Positions 28,796 through 39,824 of a stretch of 64,000 nt of DNA are shown piece by piece; within the stretch, counting starts at the first letter, position 1; each line of letters opens with the position of its first letter. The stretch is from positions 868,001-932,000 of the forward strand of contig CDRNVI010000029.1 of NCBI GenBank assembly GCA_977017575.1, written 5' to 3'. Below the pieces are notes generated by a model that was not told where the DNA came from, searched no databases, and was given only the letters and a program-made list of their open reading frames with translations. Source of the DNA: Paramoeba atlantica. Lineage: Eukaryota; Discosea. The translations under genes were made by a program, and so were the position numbers.

Positions 28796-30213
28796 CAGCT
28801 CCTTGGCTGGCGTACCTGAGTGAATCCTTGGAGGGCGTTTTTGGCTTTGCCTTGCATGTCCTCACCTTTGTGCTCGAAAGGAATGGTCCCTAGGAAGTCC
28901 GCCGTAAAAAGGGGATTTGAGAACGGCGACTTTCCAAGGGGGCCCATCCCTCCGAGTAAGGCTTCAGAGCACGCCTTGATGGCACAGTCAATTTGTTTAT
29001 TGGCCATCTTGGTGACCGGGGGTTCGTGCGTCCGCATAATATAATTCCAGCGCGGGCTGCCGCATAGCCGCAGGAGGGGTAGGGTGCATTGCCTGGGGAG
29101 ATCCTTCAGTTTCCCCAGGAAGGAGGCCACCTTGGGTACCTTGGAGAGCACCCATTCCTCCTCAACCGACTCCGAAGCTCCAATGTAAGCTCCAAGGAGC
29201 TTAACCCCGCCCGGGGAGTGCACCATTCTGGTACCTTTGAAAGCCAAGTATAGGTCATCCCCGCGGGTGGCGACCTTACTCTTGGCAGCGTTGAGCTTCA
29301 AACCAAGGAATTTGATTTCTCCTTGGAGGGCATCGAGGGCCTCCCCGCACACCTTGGGCTCCCCAGCGAGGGTGACGTCATCGAGATAAGCCCATAATTT
29401 CAAGGAGCTGGGGAATTTGGCCGCCACTCGAGAGATGGCCCCCTGTATCCCGATCGCGAACAGGATAGGGGAGAGCGGGTCTCCCTGTTTGACCCCCCTG
29501 GTGCTCATGAGGACATTGCCCTCGCCCAGATGAAGAGCGCTGGGTTTACCGTATCCGAAAAGGGTAATGCCCTCGAGGGGGAGAAGTTTGGGGTTCCCCC
29601 GTATGGCCCTGAAGATGGCTGACCTCGAGATGCTGTTAAAGGCATTCTCGAGGTCCGCCGCGACGATAACCTCGTCGGGCCTGTCTCGGAAGTGATCGCG
29701 CACCTCGTACACGATGTGTTCACACCCTTGGGTGTATTGGGCCCCGAATTGGAGCCCTTGGAAGACCGTTGGGAGGTGTTCGCGCACCCTTTCAAGGGCG
29801 AGGAGTCCCGCCAGCTTCAGGAATACTTCGCCCATGGCAATTGGTCGATAGGTCGAGTGATGCCCCGCGGGGGCACCCGGTTTGGAAAACAGTTTAAGGG
29901 TGGCCCCCGTTAGTATCTCCCTCATGGAGTTAGGGAGGATGTTCGTAATGATACCGTGGACAATCCACGTCACACATTCCCGGGGATCATCCTCCATAAG
30001 CGCCGGGGCCAGTAGCTCCTTGGTCCACCCGGACGGTCCCGGGGCACGGAGCGGAGCCAAGCCTCGGACCTTCCGGGCCACATCCGCCGGGGACGGGAGC
30101 GCCCCGTGGACGTCTTGGTCGTAGCGATACAGGCCGGAGGTATATGGGCCCCCGGTCGGATGGAGGCGTCTTGCTTGGTCTAAGGCCGCGGAGGGGTTAG
30201 CGGGGGGATACAA
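28795..30213 (-). pseudogene. LINE reverse transcriptase
   Basis: 472 codons containing APGPSGWTKELLAPAL, YRPIAMGEVFLKL, ADLENAFNSISR, STRGVKQGDPLSPILFA and a catalytic LWAYLDDVTLAGE (YLDD in place of the common YADD), then LKLNAAKSK and LLGAYIG. These are RT blocks 1-7 of non-LTR elements. The N terminus overlaps the preceding frame, displaced by one frameshift near 30.2 kb. The end of the frame is displaced from the CCHC/endonuclease frame. Confidence 0.8.
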
Positions 30214-31448
30214 AGGGGCTTCGAGGAGAAAGCGCCCGCTCTAACCAGTTCCTCAGCGAGCTTGAGCGCCGCGGTGGGTGAACCGTTAGCTTGAATAGGC
30301 GTGGGGGACATGCTCTCTGACCCCTCGAGGAAGGCGCGCTGGCGCAGTTCCCTGGCCATTTGCTTCTGAGAGAGCTTCTCCTCCGGGAAGAACAGGAAGC
30401 GTTTTACCGAGAGAATGAGGTTCCAGGCGGTCACAATCTTCTGGTAAGGGGATTTAGATGGGAACCTGCGGCAAACGTGAGCTAAGTGTTCTCTCCACGC
30501 AGGGGTCTGGACTGCATAAAGTTTGCGCAAAGAGCCCCTCCCCAACAGTTCCGCCAGGTTTTCGGGGGACGGGGCGTGGTCGGTTCCTTCTATATATGCG
30601 CTCTGTGTGCATGGGGGCGTAACGGACACAGGTTCGGGCGGGGTTCCGGCCGTGTGTGCGGGCTCCGGCTGGAGGGGGCCGGCCGTAATGGCCGCCGCCA
30701 CGATCCCTTCGAGGATCGTCCCGCTGACGAGCGGGGTGGGCTCCCCCATATGGACCGGCGCGAGGCTGCCATCCTCGGAGTGTTGCTCTCCGGCGTGCTG
30801 GTTGCCCTCCCCCTGACGAGGGAAGTTGGGTTCAGAACCTTTCGGGAGGTTACCGGCCTTTGCGGGAATGCTGCGAGGTTGCGGGGGGGCCCTAGCATTA
30901 GGAGGGGATGTTACGTAAGGGCCTGAAGGGAGGCTGCGCGCGACAGACCGAGTATTGCGAGTCTTGCGGTGAGGTCCCGGGTTAGCCTCGATGCACCCCC
31001 GTCTCAGGTTGCATCGCACCAGTTCCGCCCACCACCCCGAGTCGGCGATTAAACCCTCGGAAGGGAGGAAATACCAGTATACGGACCCGTCTTCTGCCTC
31101 AAAAGGGGTCCATGCACATGCGAAGTCGTGAGCTAGTGCCAACGTGTGGCAAAGAAAGAAGGGAATATTTTCTGCGGGGAGGGGGGCTTTCGTGTTGATG
31201 CATGAGCCGTGTGTTGTTCCGTCGAACACCCTGATATGGTGTCCGTGTGGCGAATCGTTGAAAGGTACGAGCAGGGTGGCCCAAATACTGGGCGAGGCGC
31301 CCACGTCCTCGTCTGTCTCCAGGTAGGGGCCTCCCTGGTCGCTGGTTAGGCATACGCGGTCCGACGGGACCCCTAGCGTGAGGCCGACTGTGTGGGCTAA
31401 GCCTTGGAGTGGGCATCCGGGTGGGACCAGAACCATGATGTGCCCCAT
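30180..31448 (-). pseudogene. LINE middle region with 2A-like motif
   Basis: 422 codons. Residues 151-159 read GCIEANPGP (30972-30998). This matches the NPGP core of 2A ribosome-skipping peptides, with Cys where Asp is usual. Upstream lies a globular region with Cys and Trp residues. Downstream is a Pro-rich linker and then a helical part (EKLSQKQMARELRQRA) leading into the RT. The frame is open 51 bp upstream of the first ATG and probably joined the C2H2 frame before a frameshift near 31.5 kb. Confidence 0.6.
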
Positions 31449-31459
31449 AGCGAGGGGTC

Positions 31460-32278
31460 CTAGGTGTAGGTTAACCTTGGTCCAGACCTCCTCATGGAGT
31501 TCCAGAGGGGGAGGGGGGGCGTCCCCTGTGGGCCGTGCGCTCCCCCCGACGGGTGGCGAAATCGAGGGGCGTCAGCCATAGGGGGCGGCGGAGAGTCTAC
31601 TTCAATGTGCCCACTCGCCGGGGTTGTCGGGGCCCTGTTTAATAAGGCGATGCGCTGCAGTTCCCCGAGCCACACGTTGTGGAGTTCGGAGGCTGAGGCC
31701 CACTGGAGGTCTGAGATATCTGAAGCTCCCCACCGGTGTTCCTTGAGAAGGTGGGCGGCGGTCGCGCGGACAGCGGCCTGTTCGTGGACGAGCTTATGTT
31801 CCGCCAGCTTCCGCTGATCGAGGAAGACTCGCCCACAAGTATGACAAAGATGTGCTCGATCCTCGACCAGTTTGCGTTCCCTATGCTCCTGCCTCGCATC
31901 CTGGCAGAGTAGGGCGAGCCACTCTGAGATGATGTCGTCCCGCGCCCTCGCGAAGTCGGCCTCCAGAGCTCGGGCAGCGCTCGCTAGACGATGCTCTTCG
32001 ACTTCGTGTCTGAGGTCCGAGGACACTCCATCCTTGCGTCCCCTATTGAAGAGAGCCCCCATAATTTCGGCATTCTTAGATGCTATGATCGCAAGTTGGT
32101 CCTGGAGCGGGGGTGCTTTGCCAGTTACGGTGCCGGAGGGGGGTTCTGTACCTTGGGTTGATAGGCGCGGAGGGATGGGTGAGAGCAATCTGGCCTTGTC
32201 CGCGTAAGAGTGGGTCAAATGGGTGGGCGTCGGCCGAGGGGCGAAGGAGACCCGGGATCTCAATACTGTTCTCAACAT
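31460..32278 (-). pseudogene. LINE 5' region with C2H2 zinc finger
   Basis: 272 codons from an ATG that is the second base of the inferred insertion. Residues around 145-165 read HLCHTCGRVFLDQRKLAEHK, followed by H at the finger end. This is a C2H2 finger of the kind used by REL-type LINEs for target recognition. The remainder is helical and Pro-rich. Confidence 0.6.
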
Positions 32279-32601
32279 TAATATCTCAATATTAATGTGT
32301 GCTACAAAACATACTCCAAAACGTACGCTCGGATAAATAAACTGATATCAATTTTTAAACTTAGTTCACATGGGGGAAAACAAAGCGATTGAATAGAGCC
32401 CACAGAAAAAATCCACATGAAAACAGAAGCAAAACTCGTAAGCACAATCGAGCACATAATTTAAATTTCTCCAGCTCCGAAAATGACATGCTCGCCCAAG
32501 TTCAAAGTCCGTCCTGCATATCTCGCACAATGATGCAAAAAGAAAAAATGATGATAACTCAAAATCGAGGGTTCGCCCAAGTTCGAAATCCTTCGTACAG
32601 T

Positions 32602-33635
32602 TCACGCACAATAGAGTAATACACTTCTTGTAAGGCACTTTTCTCCCCGTGAATACGCTTCAACTTGGAGTCTAATTCTTTGCGAGTTAACAGGAGCCCC
32701 ATCTACCATGAGGTAGCGTAACTTCATCAGATTTTCATCCGATATGCAGGAGCGCAGTGTCGTAATCAAGGCTTCGGACATTCCAATGCCATTGTAGCCT
32801 TTGTGCTTGGGGTGGTAAATCGGGGGCAGTACGAAATGCTTACGACCAACGTACAAAATCGCAATCAGGACATGCTCATGTAATACGGTATCAACCCCGC
32901 CATCCACTGCCATGCCAAAAAACGTTGCTCGATCAATTCATTGACCAAGGCTCACACCTTATCGGCGACGCGGCGTTCGTAGCAGTGAAACATCTTCGCA
33001 CTACGTGTTGCGTCGATGACATCCTTTGAATCTATTTTCGAAGGGCGGAGAGCTTCATATTCTGCAACGAACTTAAGGAAAGCATCCGTCGACAGACTAT
33101 GTTTCGCGGCAAGACGTGGCCAATCAATTCGTACAAACTGCTGGACTTGGGCTTTCTGTGATTCCGCGTCTACTTGTGCGTCGGTGTCGCTGATTGCGCC
33201 TGTGCAAGTCTTTAAGTGCTTATAGCACAATGCTTCAATCCTACTGTGTGTTATAAAAGAGCATTGCGTACATTTCACGTGTCTAGCGTGGCCCATGCTG
33301 TCGCATTTAATGGTGTTGACGGGGTTTTCGGCAATTTTTACGGCCCAAGCTTCACATCCTTTTTCAGCGCATGTGAAGTCACATCTCTCATAATCCAAGA
33401 TGTTTTGATTTCTGAGAGAACCGAACGATAGGGGGTTATTTCCAGTATTGCTTCTTCCTCTACGAGGGCGAGGAGAATCCCGGATCAATGCATTTTCCGC
33501 ATTAACCGCTATTTGTGTTGGAGTTGTTTCTAGTCGCTCCATTACGGCAGCCGCGTTTTCTCGATGGGCTTCCGCAGTGGCGTTCCTGCGTCTTCGAGTG
33601 TTCGGGGGAGTAGGGTACTCGATCGGACTTTTCAT
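32602..33635 (-). pseudogene. hAT-like transposase remnant with Cys/His finger
   Basis: 33635-32952 encodes a basic N terminus, then a zinc-binding cluster (CDFTCAEKGCEAW, then MGHARHVKCTQCSF and CYKHLKTC) and SLSTDAFLKFVAEYE. After a stop and a frameshift, 32913-32602 continues with FFGMAVDGGVDTVLHEHVLIAIL and YLMVDGAPVN. The last two resemble the first catalytic-Asp strand and the DGA strand of hAT transposases. The C-terminal dimerisation region is not found. Superfamily call moderate. Confidence 0.45.
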
Positions 33636-33935
33636 TTATGTGAAAAAGTGCTGGAGCTTAAAATAAGTTTAGAACGTCAAATAATGAGGATGTCACGTAC
33701 ATTCTATTTTCTTCGCATTAAATTATTTAATACAATGTATATTTAAAATATACATTGTATGCAAAATTTATGTGTGGGAAAAAAGTAGTAATTACTACTT
33801 TTTAAGTAGTAACTTTAGTAATTACTATAGTAATTACTAGTTTACTAGTCTAAGCTATGGAATTCCATGACCTCCCAAAAAATTACGTAAAGTACATGAT
33901 TTTAACTACTCGGCATTTGGTCCCTGCTGTGTAAG

Positions 33936-36900
33936 ATGGGGGCGGTGTTGCTCATGCACCGCCTACGGCATAAGGGTGCTGCGGTGTCTGTAGAGACACT
34001 CGAGCACCTCATGCTCGACAACCATACTTTACAGGAAGGCAGATTACTCGACCCGAATGCATTGAACGCCTACGAACCTTTGACTTACGAGCCTTGGATT
34101 AATGCGGCGGATGACGATGGTTTTCGCACTAGGGACCTGATTCGCGAGCTTCCGGATTCGCCTGAGTTTGGTTTACGCGTTAATCAGTTCTATCATGATC
34201 GCACGTTTATTAAGCAGCAAGAGCGTTTGTTTAATTCTGTATTTTGCAAGTGGATTATTTTTGCGCGTTTGATACCCAACTGGAATGAAGGTGTGCACCT
34301 CGAAATGGGACGTGGTATTGTGCAGACACTTCGTGACGCGTACTGGCGAGCACGCCGCGTAGATGTGGACTTGGTCCATCAAAAAATGGAGAAGGATATC
34401 CGTCCGGACGACAAGTTTTATCATCACGTGAATGATCAATTGGTTGAGCGACAGAAGCAATATGCACGTGTTCAGTCTTTCTCTGCTCCACCATCTATGC
34501 AAGTTTCGCGTCCCAATCAGTTCCCACCGCGACATAATGCATATCCTCCACGACGAAATTTATTATCCTTTGGATGTCGGTCGCCTGATCACATTTGGCG
34601 CAACTGCACGAAGCGATTCCAGCAGGATTTTCGAGGACGGGTGGCTGGCCCTGCCCACAGCAGCAAGAGTTTCTGACAAAACCACACCCTAACGGCCAGT
34701 TCTATAGTAACATTCAAACGAAACAGAGCGACACTTTTAACGCAACTTCCCAAGAGGAGAAGAGTGGAAGAGAACATTGTACCAGTGGATGTTCGCAATG
34801 TGCAGAATTTATCAGGGAGATACGTGAGATTCGAGAGTTTTTACGGCGGAACTTTGAGTTTGCAAGTAGCGGATACGGCGCGGAACTGTCTCAGATCGCA
34901 AAAGGTGGCTGTTTTTATGAAGAGCTGTAAGACTCCTATCTTTGGATTGCAAGAAACTAGGCTCACTTTTGAAAGCAGCGAACCGATAGTTCATCGTAAA
35001 CTCTATATTGAAGGCATTTGGCTACATGTATATCTTATGAGCGCAATAAATGGATATAATGGTATGGCATTTATTAGCCGCATGCAATTATTTGTTGAAA
35101 AGGTCTCTGACAGAGTTATGAAAGGGACGATTCGTTTTGGAAGCACAAAAGCAACGCTGTTCAATGTTTATTCCCCCATTGCTTCTTCAAAACAAGATAT
35201 TCAGGAGGATTTTAATAATTCACTGTTTGACGCTTGGCACGAGTCTAATGCAGCACTAAAAATTATCTGTGGTGACTTTAACGCTCCTCTGCAGAATCCG
35301 TCGGGCCGAAAATGCTCGTCAAAGAGAGCTAAGGCTTTAAAAGAGTTTCTTGAGAGTTTGGGTGCGAAATCAGCCCACGGGACCACCAATAAATCCATTG
35401 GACCACCAATAAATCCACGCGCTCCACGCGGTACGTGCCGTCACTGCGGAAAAAGAGGCCATGAAATCCGCGATTGCACGGTAAAGATCGTACCAAGCGA
35501 CTTCTTGCACGGGCAAGACAGCGCCTACAAGCGTAGTCGTTCTGGCCCAGTGGTTCAGAACAACAAGTTTCGGAAGCAGTAGCTCAGAGTTGCAAAAAGT
35601 TAATATAATCATTTCAACTGATTGATACAGACACGTAGGGGCCATTGTTTACAGGCACGTATAGTTATGTTGCTTATCTCTTCAAAATGTGCTTTCGAAA
35701 ATTTTGCGAAACGGTAAAAATCCAGATCAGAATAATTGGGCTTGAGAAAAAACAAGTCTGTTCTTAAAAAGAATTATTTAATGCGTAGTATCCTGCCTTA
35801 AATTGTTTTTAACAATACAGAAAACGCACGTAGTACGTGGGCTCACCATCCGTTTTTTACAATATCGGCGTTTTTAACGATTTAAAACGAATACCTTTTA
35901 CCGAAATTGTTGATTAGAATTCCTTTGACTCAAATATAACGCGAGAAGTTCTCAATATAGGTTCTCATTCATATACAGTAGATATGATATTTTCGTTCAC
36001 ATACAGCTTTGCAAAGCTGCAAAGTCTCTTACATAAAATAGCCAATCATCACCACTTGGATAGGTAAAACGCGAAGGCGCGAAAGTAATATCGACCTAGT
36101 GTGGCTCCAAAATTAGTTCAAAATAAAAGAACAGTTGCAGAAACTTTAATGCATTCTCTTGAATATACAATATAATTACTATGGCCTGGTCCAGACGACG
36201 CCGTATAAGTGATGAAGCTATACAGGCTGATACACAAAGACTGATTCAAGCTAATGTGCATTCACGGCTCTCTCAATTTGCTGTCGCCCCATAAGCTGCT
36301 CGAAGACGTTCTCTTGACTTCTCAAGAATTGAGCATCTCTTGGGGGTGCACGGTGTGTGTAACACAACCGAAGAAGCGTTCTTGACTCTTTGCGCATGCC
36401 TCTCAAGGTTTTATCGGGCCTCAAAGCTCGAGGCTCTACGCTCCGCCCTAGTGTGGCGGCAGCTTGAAGATGAACCCATAGAGCGATGCTGGTCTCAAAC
36501 GATCCGTTTTCGCCGGCGGTTCAAAGGAGCCACCCGTTTGTGCCTGGATCCACAATCCAGGGGTTCAGTCACCTTTAATCAATTAAAGCAGCTGACCGAA
36601 TACTGCCAGGAAGCCGGGGAAACAGAATATGCTCGAGGCTTTGCCATAGCTTATTATGGCCTCCTACGGCATAGTGAACTGGAGTTGCTCCGCAGAAACG
36701 ACGTTGAAGGAGAAACTGCGACACTTCGCATTCGCGGTGGGAAAGGTCGTCTCCACTATGAGGTGGACATCGTCCAGGTACCGGAAGTTCAGGAACTAGT
36801 GACCTGCCTCAAAAAAGACGGGAACACCGTTCTTCTGCTACACTTCTGGAACAAAGTAAAGGCCAACGCGTTGATTCGTGCATCAGCCGTGCACTTTGAG

Positions 36901-39045
36901 TGGAATAGGCAATAGAACTGGTCATTCCACTGTCTTCGTCATGGCGGTGCCGGCCATCTGACTCGCCAAGGTGTTGATCTCTCCACGCGACTTTTACGTG
37001 GCCGATGGATGTCATCCTTCAGTGCAGAAGCTTATTCTATGATATAGCCTTATCCATCTGTTCTGTACGAGAAACAATGGCTATCCGTAGTGTATAGGTG
37101 AGTCAGGTCGTTGTGCCTAATATATAACCTTGTGTCATTTCACATACACACTATTCATCCAATGTCAATTTCCTTGCACACTATATACAGGCGTGTACTA
37201 TCATACTATTGCGATATATGTACAGTGTACCGTTTCGTCATTCAGTAATGTCAGGAACATAATAATATGCCACATTTGTTCCTCGCAAAGCGGTTTCTTA
37301 TATTCTTCTGTTTTGTATATTATGATGAGTTTCAAAAACCTTGAGCATGAATCGGACAACGGATATTTCAGCCTACAGCAAAACTACGCTCCCACACGTG
37401 GAGCGTACGCTAAGGACAGCGACCCCCTCTGCCCCCTGAAAAATATTGGTGGCATGATTATGACAGACGACATGTTCCAAACAAAATTTGGACATAATGC
37501 CAAAACGCTCTTGGGAATGTCCCCCTTCCCATCCCAAGAAATGATCATAGAAAATGATGATCCGGACTTCCAACACTACAGGTCTCATCTGCAGGCGCTC
37601 AAGGACTGCAACGTATTGGTCCCCGTGACTCGGGAGCAAGTTACGGGAGTTGGAAAGTACATGGCGGTTCTGAAAGATGATGTGCATGCACGGGCTATAT
37701 TTGATTTGCGTTACACTAACTTCATACATGTATTGAAGGAATCCCCTTTACTATTCCTAGTACGGAACAGCTCATTCAATTCTTATTGCATCTTGGGGAT
37801 TGCGCTGAAAGGGGGTTCCGTTTCCTTCACGGGGATATTAAGAACTGGTACTACCAGATCCCTATTTCAACGGAACTAGGGAACGCCTGCTGCATTCGAC
37901 AGGGATCGACATACCTTCGTCCCACTGTTCTCCCAATGGGATATAAGTTAGCTTGTGGGATAGCGCAAAGCATCATGTGGAATGTTTTGATTTACCGAGA
38001 TCATGCTAGCACGGACCTAAATGGCGCTGAATCTATGCTTGATATGACTGAAGCTCCGGGGATCGTACCTCTTCGTGAGGGAGGATTTATCGCGCTGATG
38101 TACGACTCATTTATGATTGTTGCTTCGGAGACGACGGTAAAACGGTGGGGAGAACACCTGGTGCACAATTTCCGGAAGTTCAATATCTTAGAAAAATATC
38201 TGACGATAGAAAAAAGGTCATGCAAATTCTCTTATTGTGGTATTCAAATTATTCAAAATGGTGGCCGTGTTTCCTGGGCAGCAAACGAGACCACAGCTCA
38301 AAAGTGGTTGAAGGCAGCGAGAAACCTGTCAAGCATCACACCCCGTATATTATTCCAATTTTGTGGCTACTTGCGCCATTTAGCTACTATACTAGGAATA
38401 CCACCACGAGGACTAGGAAGATTGATCAAATGTCAAAGTGTTTTAGGCGAAGTGGAAAATTGGGATGGGATAATCTTCGAACAGGGCGAACGAGAGGACC
38501 TATTAAAAACTGCCCTACGTATCATCCGCGCAAACTCGACTCCCCGAGACTGCACCATGTATCGCAGGTGTGAACATAAGCGAACCTTCTTCGCCGTTGT
38601 AGACGCGACCACAACGCGCTGGGCCGTTTGGCCTATGAAGGACGGATTCCCTATAAAAGAAAACGTCTTAGAGCAAGAGTGTCAGTTAGCTATTGTATTG
38701 GCCGAGGCGACAGCAATATCCAAAGCGATAAGCATCGCAGTGCGCAGCGGATTCGCGAACATAATAATTGCGAGCGATAACACGGCCGCGTCTCGTGCGT
38801 TCGCCAAAGGATTTTCAAAAATTGAAGCATTGGATTCCATAATACGAGTTCATCAATATTTTCACGGGCGAATTGTCTTAGCTGACATCGCAAGCGAAAT
38901 GAATCTCGCAGATATTGGGACCCGCACAAAAAAAGAGTACAGCCGCACCGAGTATGATTTTCGTCGTACAAGAACATGGGAACAGCTTCAAACGGCGTGG
39001 CAAATTTACAAATCGTATGGAACATTTCTAAGCAGAAACAAGTAG
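33936..39045 (+). mobile_element. Tyrosine-recombinase retroelement, VIPER/Ngaro-like, broken
   Basis: Fossil element on the plus strand. Parts in order: Gag-like protein (33936-34676); a stretch holding a foreign LINE endonuclease fragment; a CCHC knuckle (about 35411-35583); a tyrosine recombinase region (about 36181-37057) with the conserved Arg and the HxxR...Y layout; and reverse transcriptase with RNase H (about 37322-39045). The order Gag, recombinase, RT matches the VIPER/TATE group of kinetoplastids rather than DIRS. It is clearly broken, with at least four interruptions. No flanking LTRs were seen, as expected for the group. Age cannot be judged from one copy. Confidence 0.65.
34764..35400 (+). 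pseudogene. LINE APE-type endonuclease fragment
   Basis: The frame contains PIFGLQETRL, GMAFISRMQLF, GTIRFGSTKATLFNVYSP and IICGDFNAPL. These are the conserved blocks of the apurinic/apyrimidinic-like endonuclease of L1/ingi-type LINEs. There is no reverse transcriptase after it; sequence passes directly into a CCHC knuckle, at a 17-bp direct duplication (GACCACCAATAAATCCA, twice, 35379-35417). It is a fragment inserted in, or captured by, the surrounding retroelement. Confidence 0.65.
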
Positions 39046-39460
39046 AGATTATCCATACCTCCTCATTATAAGCATAAGTGGAAGCTTTATCTCATATCCG
39101 CATGTATTATTATATGAAGCTTTATCTCATATCCACATGTATTATTATTACATTAGTGATAAACAGTTCATAAACACTTATGACATACACTCTAATGCGT
39201 GTATACACATCACCTCAAGATGTATACATTTCTTACGTCCACCTTCTTCCTAAGTGTGCTATACTTACGATCGATATCACGATGCTGCGTAATAGTAATC
39301 TATTATACAATATACATAGAATTATAAAAGTATACATTTTAGGCTTATAAAGTACGGGAAGCAGTACGTCATCAATGTCCATTTAAGCTCTGACACAGTG
39401 ATTGATAAATGCGGTGCACGTGCTTGAATGGGAACCCTCCTAGTGGGACTGGCACATAGT
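39046..39460. other. AT-rich spacer with a 35-bp duplication
   Basis: No gene. A tandem duplication starting GAAGCTTTATCTCATATCC lies at 39081-39150. Confidence 0.5.
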
Positions 39461-39540
39461 AGGTTTAATAGGATTCCGATTTTGGGCAAAATTCCCTTTT
39501 AAAGGGGGGGTGCATGGAAAATAATGTGAAAGAAAAAAAT

Positions 39541-39560
39541 CGGCGCCGCTTTGCGGCGCC
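39541..39560. repeat. GC hairpin with T-run (left)
   Basis: CGGCGCCGCTTTGCGGCGCC is preceded by seven A and followed by eight T. It forms a perfect stem-loop and is repeated with variations at 23.7, 42.18 and 42.94 kb. Confidence 0.6.
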
Positions 39561-39604
39561 TTTTTTTTATCGTTGTTAAACAAGGGAGACTGTGCAAGTC
39601 TTGG

Positions 39605-39689
39605 TTGGCATGAGTTGGCATGAATTGGCACAAGTTGGCATGAGTTGGCATGAATTGGCACAAGTTGGCATGAGTTGGCATGAGTAGCC
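39605..39689. repeat. 10-bp tandem repeat (TTGGCATGAG)n, left
   Basis: About eight units of TTGGCATGAG with variants TTGGCATGAA and TTGGCACAAG, in a 30-bp higher-order pattern. A matching array in the same orientation lies at 42022-42100. They are probably transposase-binding sites. Confidence 0.7.
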
Positions 39690-39824
39690 ATATTTTTGTT
39701 TTATCAGCCAATTTAAATCTTTTTTCGGTGCGTTCTGCAAAGTTTAGTTACAAATGTATATTCGTTAAAATTCATCTAAAGAGTTCGGTATTCAAGTTTT
39801 TTTTTTCTTTGCACCACATCACTT

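Larger units (their letters stand above)
27433..32279 (-). mobile_element. Non-LTR retrotransposon with restriction-like endonuclease (CRE/R2/NeSL-type LINE)
   Basis: The LINE is bounded on both sides by the 13-bp repeat AATATCTCAATAT (27420-27432 and 32280-32292), a probable target-site duplication. Reading 5' to 3' on the minus strand it encodes a C2H2 finger, a region with a 2A-like motif, a reverse transcriptase, a CCHC knuckle and a PD-(D/E)xK-like endonuclease. Frameshifts near 31.5, 30.2 and 28.8 kb and a MITE insertion at 27961-28399 make this copy dead. N-terminal fingers with a C-terminal REL endonuclease define the early-branching LINEs, which include the SLACS/CZAR/CRE elements of kinetoplastids. 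Confidence 0.75.
27208..33866 (-). mobile_element. hAT-like DNA transposon with long inverted repeats, interrupted by a LINE
   Basis: The ends at 27208-27310 and 33780-33866 are imperfect inverted repeats starting GAATTCCATAGCTT and built from AGTAATTACT units. The transposase remnant lies at 32602-33635, minus strand. A LINE (27433-32279) sits inside, near the left end, so without it the element would be about 1.8 kb. That is short for a full hAT-type element, so it was probably internally deleted already. The target-site duplication is unclear because the ends are palindromic around GGAATTCC. Confidence 0.6.

Noticed and set aside
32366-32638. Cys-rich 90-codon minus frame as a separate zinc protein
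   Set aside because: Its CxxC units come from a ~40-bp internal duplication (GAACTTGGGCGA) in a decayed transposon tail; no independent support.
39605-39689. CRISPR-like array
   Set aside because: Ten-base direct repeats without spacers in a eukaryotic transposon; a plain tandem repeat.
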